Source: an uncultured Hungatella sp.
GTDB taxonomy: Bacteria; Bacillota; Clostridia; Lachnospirales; Lachnospiraceae
NCBI GenBank assembly: GCA_910588325.1
Contig: CAJUPP010000112.1
Coordinates: 1-7,108, forward strand
DNA: 7,108 bases
Reading direction: 5' to 3'
Positions 5,385-7,108 of the stretch are shown here, in pieces. A program made the translations under genes and the position numbers. The first letter of the stretch is position 1; every line of letters starts with the position of its first letter. The notes under the pieces are model-generated. The model did no database searches and was not told the DNA's origin. It was given only the letters and a program-made list of their open reading frames with translations.

Positions 5385-6623
5385 ATGATGTTCAAAAACA
5401 AAAAAGCAGGCAGAATGGTCAGTCTTCTTATTATTATGGTGCTTGCGCTTACCATGTTGCAGGGCTGTGGGGGGAAACCAGCCTCAACAGAGGAATTGCT
5501 GGCCAACATGCAGGAATTCTCCACGCCGGACGGCTTAGCATCCATTTACCTGAATAAGGATTGGATTACGGAAGATGTAGGAAGCGACACATTTATTACG
5601 GCGGGAAGCAAGGATGGAAGAGAGGCAGTTCTTTTGATGCGGTTTCCAAAGGGAGGAATCTATCCTGTAGACAGTATGGAATCTATGCAGGAACTGGTAG
5701 AGACCAGCTATTCAGTGTCAGATGATGTGGAGGCAGATCCCATCAGCATTCCTGGAATGAACAATGTGAAGGCATACACCTGCAAGGTGACCTCCGACGG
5801 CACCACAGCGGCAGGATATCTGGTTTATGGAGAGACCGATTACGCATATTATTCCATCGGTTTTATTGCCAATAAGATTACAGATAAGATTAAGGCATCC
5901 TTCGCAGCATCCCTTTCCAAGTTTACGGAAGTGGTTCCGGAGGTAGAGAATAATTTTACTTCTGAAATGACAGATACGATTCGCTGGTTCAATGCAGCTT
6001 ACGCGGTTCTTACGGATTTAAACAATTGGGATTACAACTTGTTCGGAGGACTTCCTGCGAATGATGAGAGTGCATCTGTGGAGCAGGAATTGTTAAAGAG
6101 CTGGTGGGATGTTACGGATAAGGCATCTGCGGATAGTACTATTGAGTGGATTCTGACAGAAGGCCATCGGGCTGATTATAAGGAGACCGTGCAGACGCTT
6201 TTGGATGTAGGTTTGGGCGATATGTCAGCAGAGGATGTGATGGCAATGCTTACAGCCAGCCCGTATAATATGAGCAGTGAAGAAGCACAGACCTGCGTAG
6301 ATGTACTGGATATGTATGCGCAGTATGGTGAAACTGCTATTGACGGCTGGGATTACTGCCGGGCTTTGAGTCTGATGGGATATTATTATCTGGCCGGTTA
6401 CTATACGGAGCAGGAGGCGCTGGATAAGTCTCTGGAGATTGCACAGACCATGCAGCCGTTGTTCGGATCCTGGGATGAGCTGATGGACAGTTACCTCAGA
6501 GGGTATGAATACTGGAACGGTGAGAGTTCTGACGAGCGCCGTGGAATTTATGAGGATATCAAGACCAGAGATGATAATCCTTATGCCATAGATTATAATT
6601 TGGCTCTTACGAAGACTTGGTAG
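5385..6623 (+). CDS. Lipoprotein with C-terminal DUF1266 domain
   Basis: A 412-residue predicted cell-surface lipoprotein. A basic N-terminus and hydrophobic core (11-25) end in the lipobox LQGC with Cys28 as the lipidated residue. Residues about 35-185 form a mixed domain with a SIYLNKDW stretch and alternating strands, unassigned but reminiscent of small stress or PsbP-like lipoprotein folds. Residues about 190-405 match the DUF1266 pattern: an early Trp/Tyr-rich part (RWFNAAYAVLTDLNNWDYN), SWWDVTDKASADSTIEWILTEGHRADY, then GWDYCRALSLMGYYYLAGYY with SWDELMDSYLRGYEYW. DUF1266 has no established function. AGGAGG at 5369-5374 supports the first of two adjacent ATG codons. It appears to be transcribed alone; no neighbour suggests a role. 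Confidence 0.85.
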   Translation: MMFKNKKAGRMVSLLIIMVLALTMLQGCGGKPASTEELLANMQEFSTPDGLASIYLNKDWITEDVGSDTFITAGSKDGREAVLLMRFPKGGIYPVDSMESMQELVETSYSVSDDVEADPISIPGMNNVKAYTCKVTSDGTTAAGYLVYGETDYAYYSIGFIANKITDKIKASFAASLSKFTEVVPEVENNFTSEMTDTIRWFNAAYAVLTDLNNWDYNLFGGLPANDESASVEQELLKSWWDVTDKASADSTIEWILTEGHRADYKETVQTLLDVGLGDMSAEDVMAMLTASPYNMSSEEAQTCVDVLDMYAQYGETAIDGWDYCRALSLMGYYYLAGYYTEQEALDKSLEIAQTMQPLFGSWDELMDSYLRGYEYWNGESSDERRGIYEDIKTRDDNPYAIDYNLALTKTW

Positions 6624-6638
6624 TGTTATTGTAATAAG

Positions 6639-6667
6639 TTGCCACAATGAGTAAATTTTGATATGTT
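6639..6667 (+). promoter_or_regulatory. Possible promoter for the short ORF downstream of the lipoprotein gene
   Basis: TTGCCA (6639-6644), 17 bp and TATGTT (6662-6667) give five and four matches to the sigma-A consensus. It is followed at 6681-6710 by overlapping small inverted repeats, ACAAGT/ACTTGT and CAAGTGA/TCACTTG, which allow two alternative hairpins just before a GGGAGG site. The pairings could influence translation of the short ORF. Confidence 0.3.
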
Positions 6668-6728
6668 CCTTTCCAGGTAGACAAGTGAAATAATAAAAAC
6701 TTGTCACTTGGGAGGGAGCATATTTTTT

Positions 6729-6863
6729 ATGTCATTTAATCAGACGCTTTCATATGGGGAGAAGGTAAAGGATTACTTAAGACGCGGGGCGAAGGAACTT
6801 CCGTGGTTTGACGTGTATCCGAATCCGCAGGTGGGGGCTGATGGTATTGTGTGTAAGGGATAG
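6729..6863 (+). CDS. Short ORF of 44 codons, possibly a truncated gene start
   Basis: A 44-codon frame starting ATG at 6729 with GGAGGGAG (6711-6718) upstream, spaced about 10 nt, and ending TAG at 6861. The product has mixed polarity and ordinary composition (YGEKVKDYLRRGAKELPW, then DVYPNPQVGADG) with no signal peptide or membrane segment, more like the N-terminus of a soluble enzyme or conserved protein than a random frame. No other frame continues past 6880, and the DNA after it becomes AT-rich and palindromic. It may be a genuine small protein or the remnant of a longer gene cut by an insertion or deletion. I do not recognise it. Confidence 0.4.
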   Translation: MSFNQTLSYGEKVKDYLRRGAKELPWFDVYPNPQVGADGIVCKG

Positions 6864-6895
6864 TATACCGGTGTGAATTTGATAAGTTTACAGTT

Positions 6896-6942
6896 TAATA
6901 ATCACTTTGTTAATCGTAATATGATTAATAAAGTGATTATTA
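6896..6942. repeat. 20-bp AT-rich inverted repeat
   Basis: 6896-6915 and 6923-6942 are inverted copies matching at 19 of 20 positions; the exception is a G-T pair. The loop is 7 nt. No T tract follows on the plus strand, so it is not a typical one-way terminator, but such AT-rich stems may end transcription in both directions or serve as a protein-binding site or insertion hotspot. It lies between the short ORF and the promoter of the structured element at the right edge. Confidence 0.7.
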
Positions 6943-6946
6943 TATG

Positions 6947-6975
6947 TTGATTAAAACGATGAAAAAGGATATACT
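6947..6975 (+). promoter_or_regulatory. Promoter reading into the right-edge structured element
   Basis: TTGATT (6947-6952), 17 bp and TATACT (6970-6975) match the consensus at four and five positions. The predicted start near 6982 is about 8 nt before GTGCGCC, where the structured sequence begins. This would fit a transcript made from the element itself, or one starting just upstream of it. Confidence 0.45.
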
Positions 6976-6989
6976 TTATGAAGGGAGGT

Positions 6990-7108
6990 GTGCGCCAGTT
7001 CGGCGCTAGATATATAGCTGGTGGGAATCCAGTCTGGTAAGGCCTAGCAAGCTGCCAGTACCGAGTCCTTGGAGCGCCAAAGGCTAACAATGGTGTTTAA
7101 GCGTAGGA
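6990..7108 (+). mobile_element. Possible 5' end of a group II intron (partial, runs off window)
   Basis: The sequence starts GTGCGCC, the form of many bacterial group II intron 5' ends, and folds at once into a hairpin GCGCC-AGTTC-GGCGC (6992-7006). It continues with a dense, non-coding, structure-prone region: CTGG-TGGGAAT-CCAG (7018-7032), then a stretch around GTACCGAGTCCTTGG and a second GCGCC at 7074-7078. No useful frame is open. The style resembles domain I of introns that encode LtrA-type reverse transcriptases, recognised by general pattern only. The remaining domains and any maturase ORF would lie right of the window. Alternatives are another structured RNA or the leader of a different mobile element. 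Confidence 0.45.

Noticed and set aside
6225..6707. Minus-strand 160-codon frame opposite the lipoprotein gene
   Set aside because: It is antisense to a well-supported lipoprotein, with no ribosome site or recognisable motif.
6902..7090. Minus-strand 62-codon frame at the right edge
   Set aside because: It spans the AT-rich hairpin and the structured element, with no ribosome site or family pattern.
1..7108. CRISPR array, tRNA or rRNA genes
   Set aside because: No regularly spaced direct repeats and no tRNA cloverleaf or rRNA signature were seen on either strand.

Overview
The window looks like a chromosomal segment of a Gram-positive anaerobe of the Clostridia, most likely Lachnospiraceae. 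This rests on moderate GC genes with AT-rich spacers, strong AGGAGG-type ribosome sites, consensus TTGACA/TATAAT promoters, a NusG domain II membrane protein, an ECF S-component and a DUF1266 lipoprotein. The assignment is an inference from gene style; no marker gene is present.

Left half (1-3214), all on the minus strand: a NusG domain II membrane-anchored protein, then the ATPase and permease of an SsuBC/TauBC/ThiXZ-type ABC importer (the two overlap by 8 bp), then a BmrR-like MerR regulator. No substrate-binding protein is encoded here. A 96-bp MITE-like element lies between permease and MerR gene. It has 18-bp terminal inverted repeats and 8-bp direct repeats, and sits in the -10 region of the MerR promoter. 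At the end of the MerR gene, overlapping its stop codon, is a MerR-type promoter/operator: TTGACC, a 19-bp spacer, TATATT, and a 7-7-7 dyad. It points left out of the window, so the regulator's likely target gene begins before position 1.

Centre (3215-5177): a divergent control region separates the leftward operon from a rightward one. The rightward operon starts with a perfect-consensus promoter and a leader of about 197 nt that folds into several hairpins and ends in an intrinsic terminator before the first gene. This is the layout of a riboswitch or attenuator, but I could not assign it to a known class. It controls an ECF-transporter S-component and, 2 bp later, a kinase with a uridine-kinase-like P-loop domain behind an uncharacterised N-terminal domain. 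The pair suggests uptake of a small vitamin- or nucleoside-like compound followed by trapping through phosphorylation.

Right part (5178-7108): an AT-rich spacer, a lipoprotein with a C-terminal DUF1266 domain, a short 44-codon ORF, a 20-bp AT-rich inverted repeat, and at the edge a promoter followed by a structured sequence starting GTGCGCC that resembles the 5' end of a group II intron. That last call is tentative because the element runs off the window.
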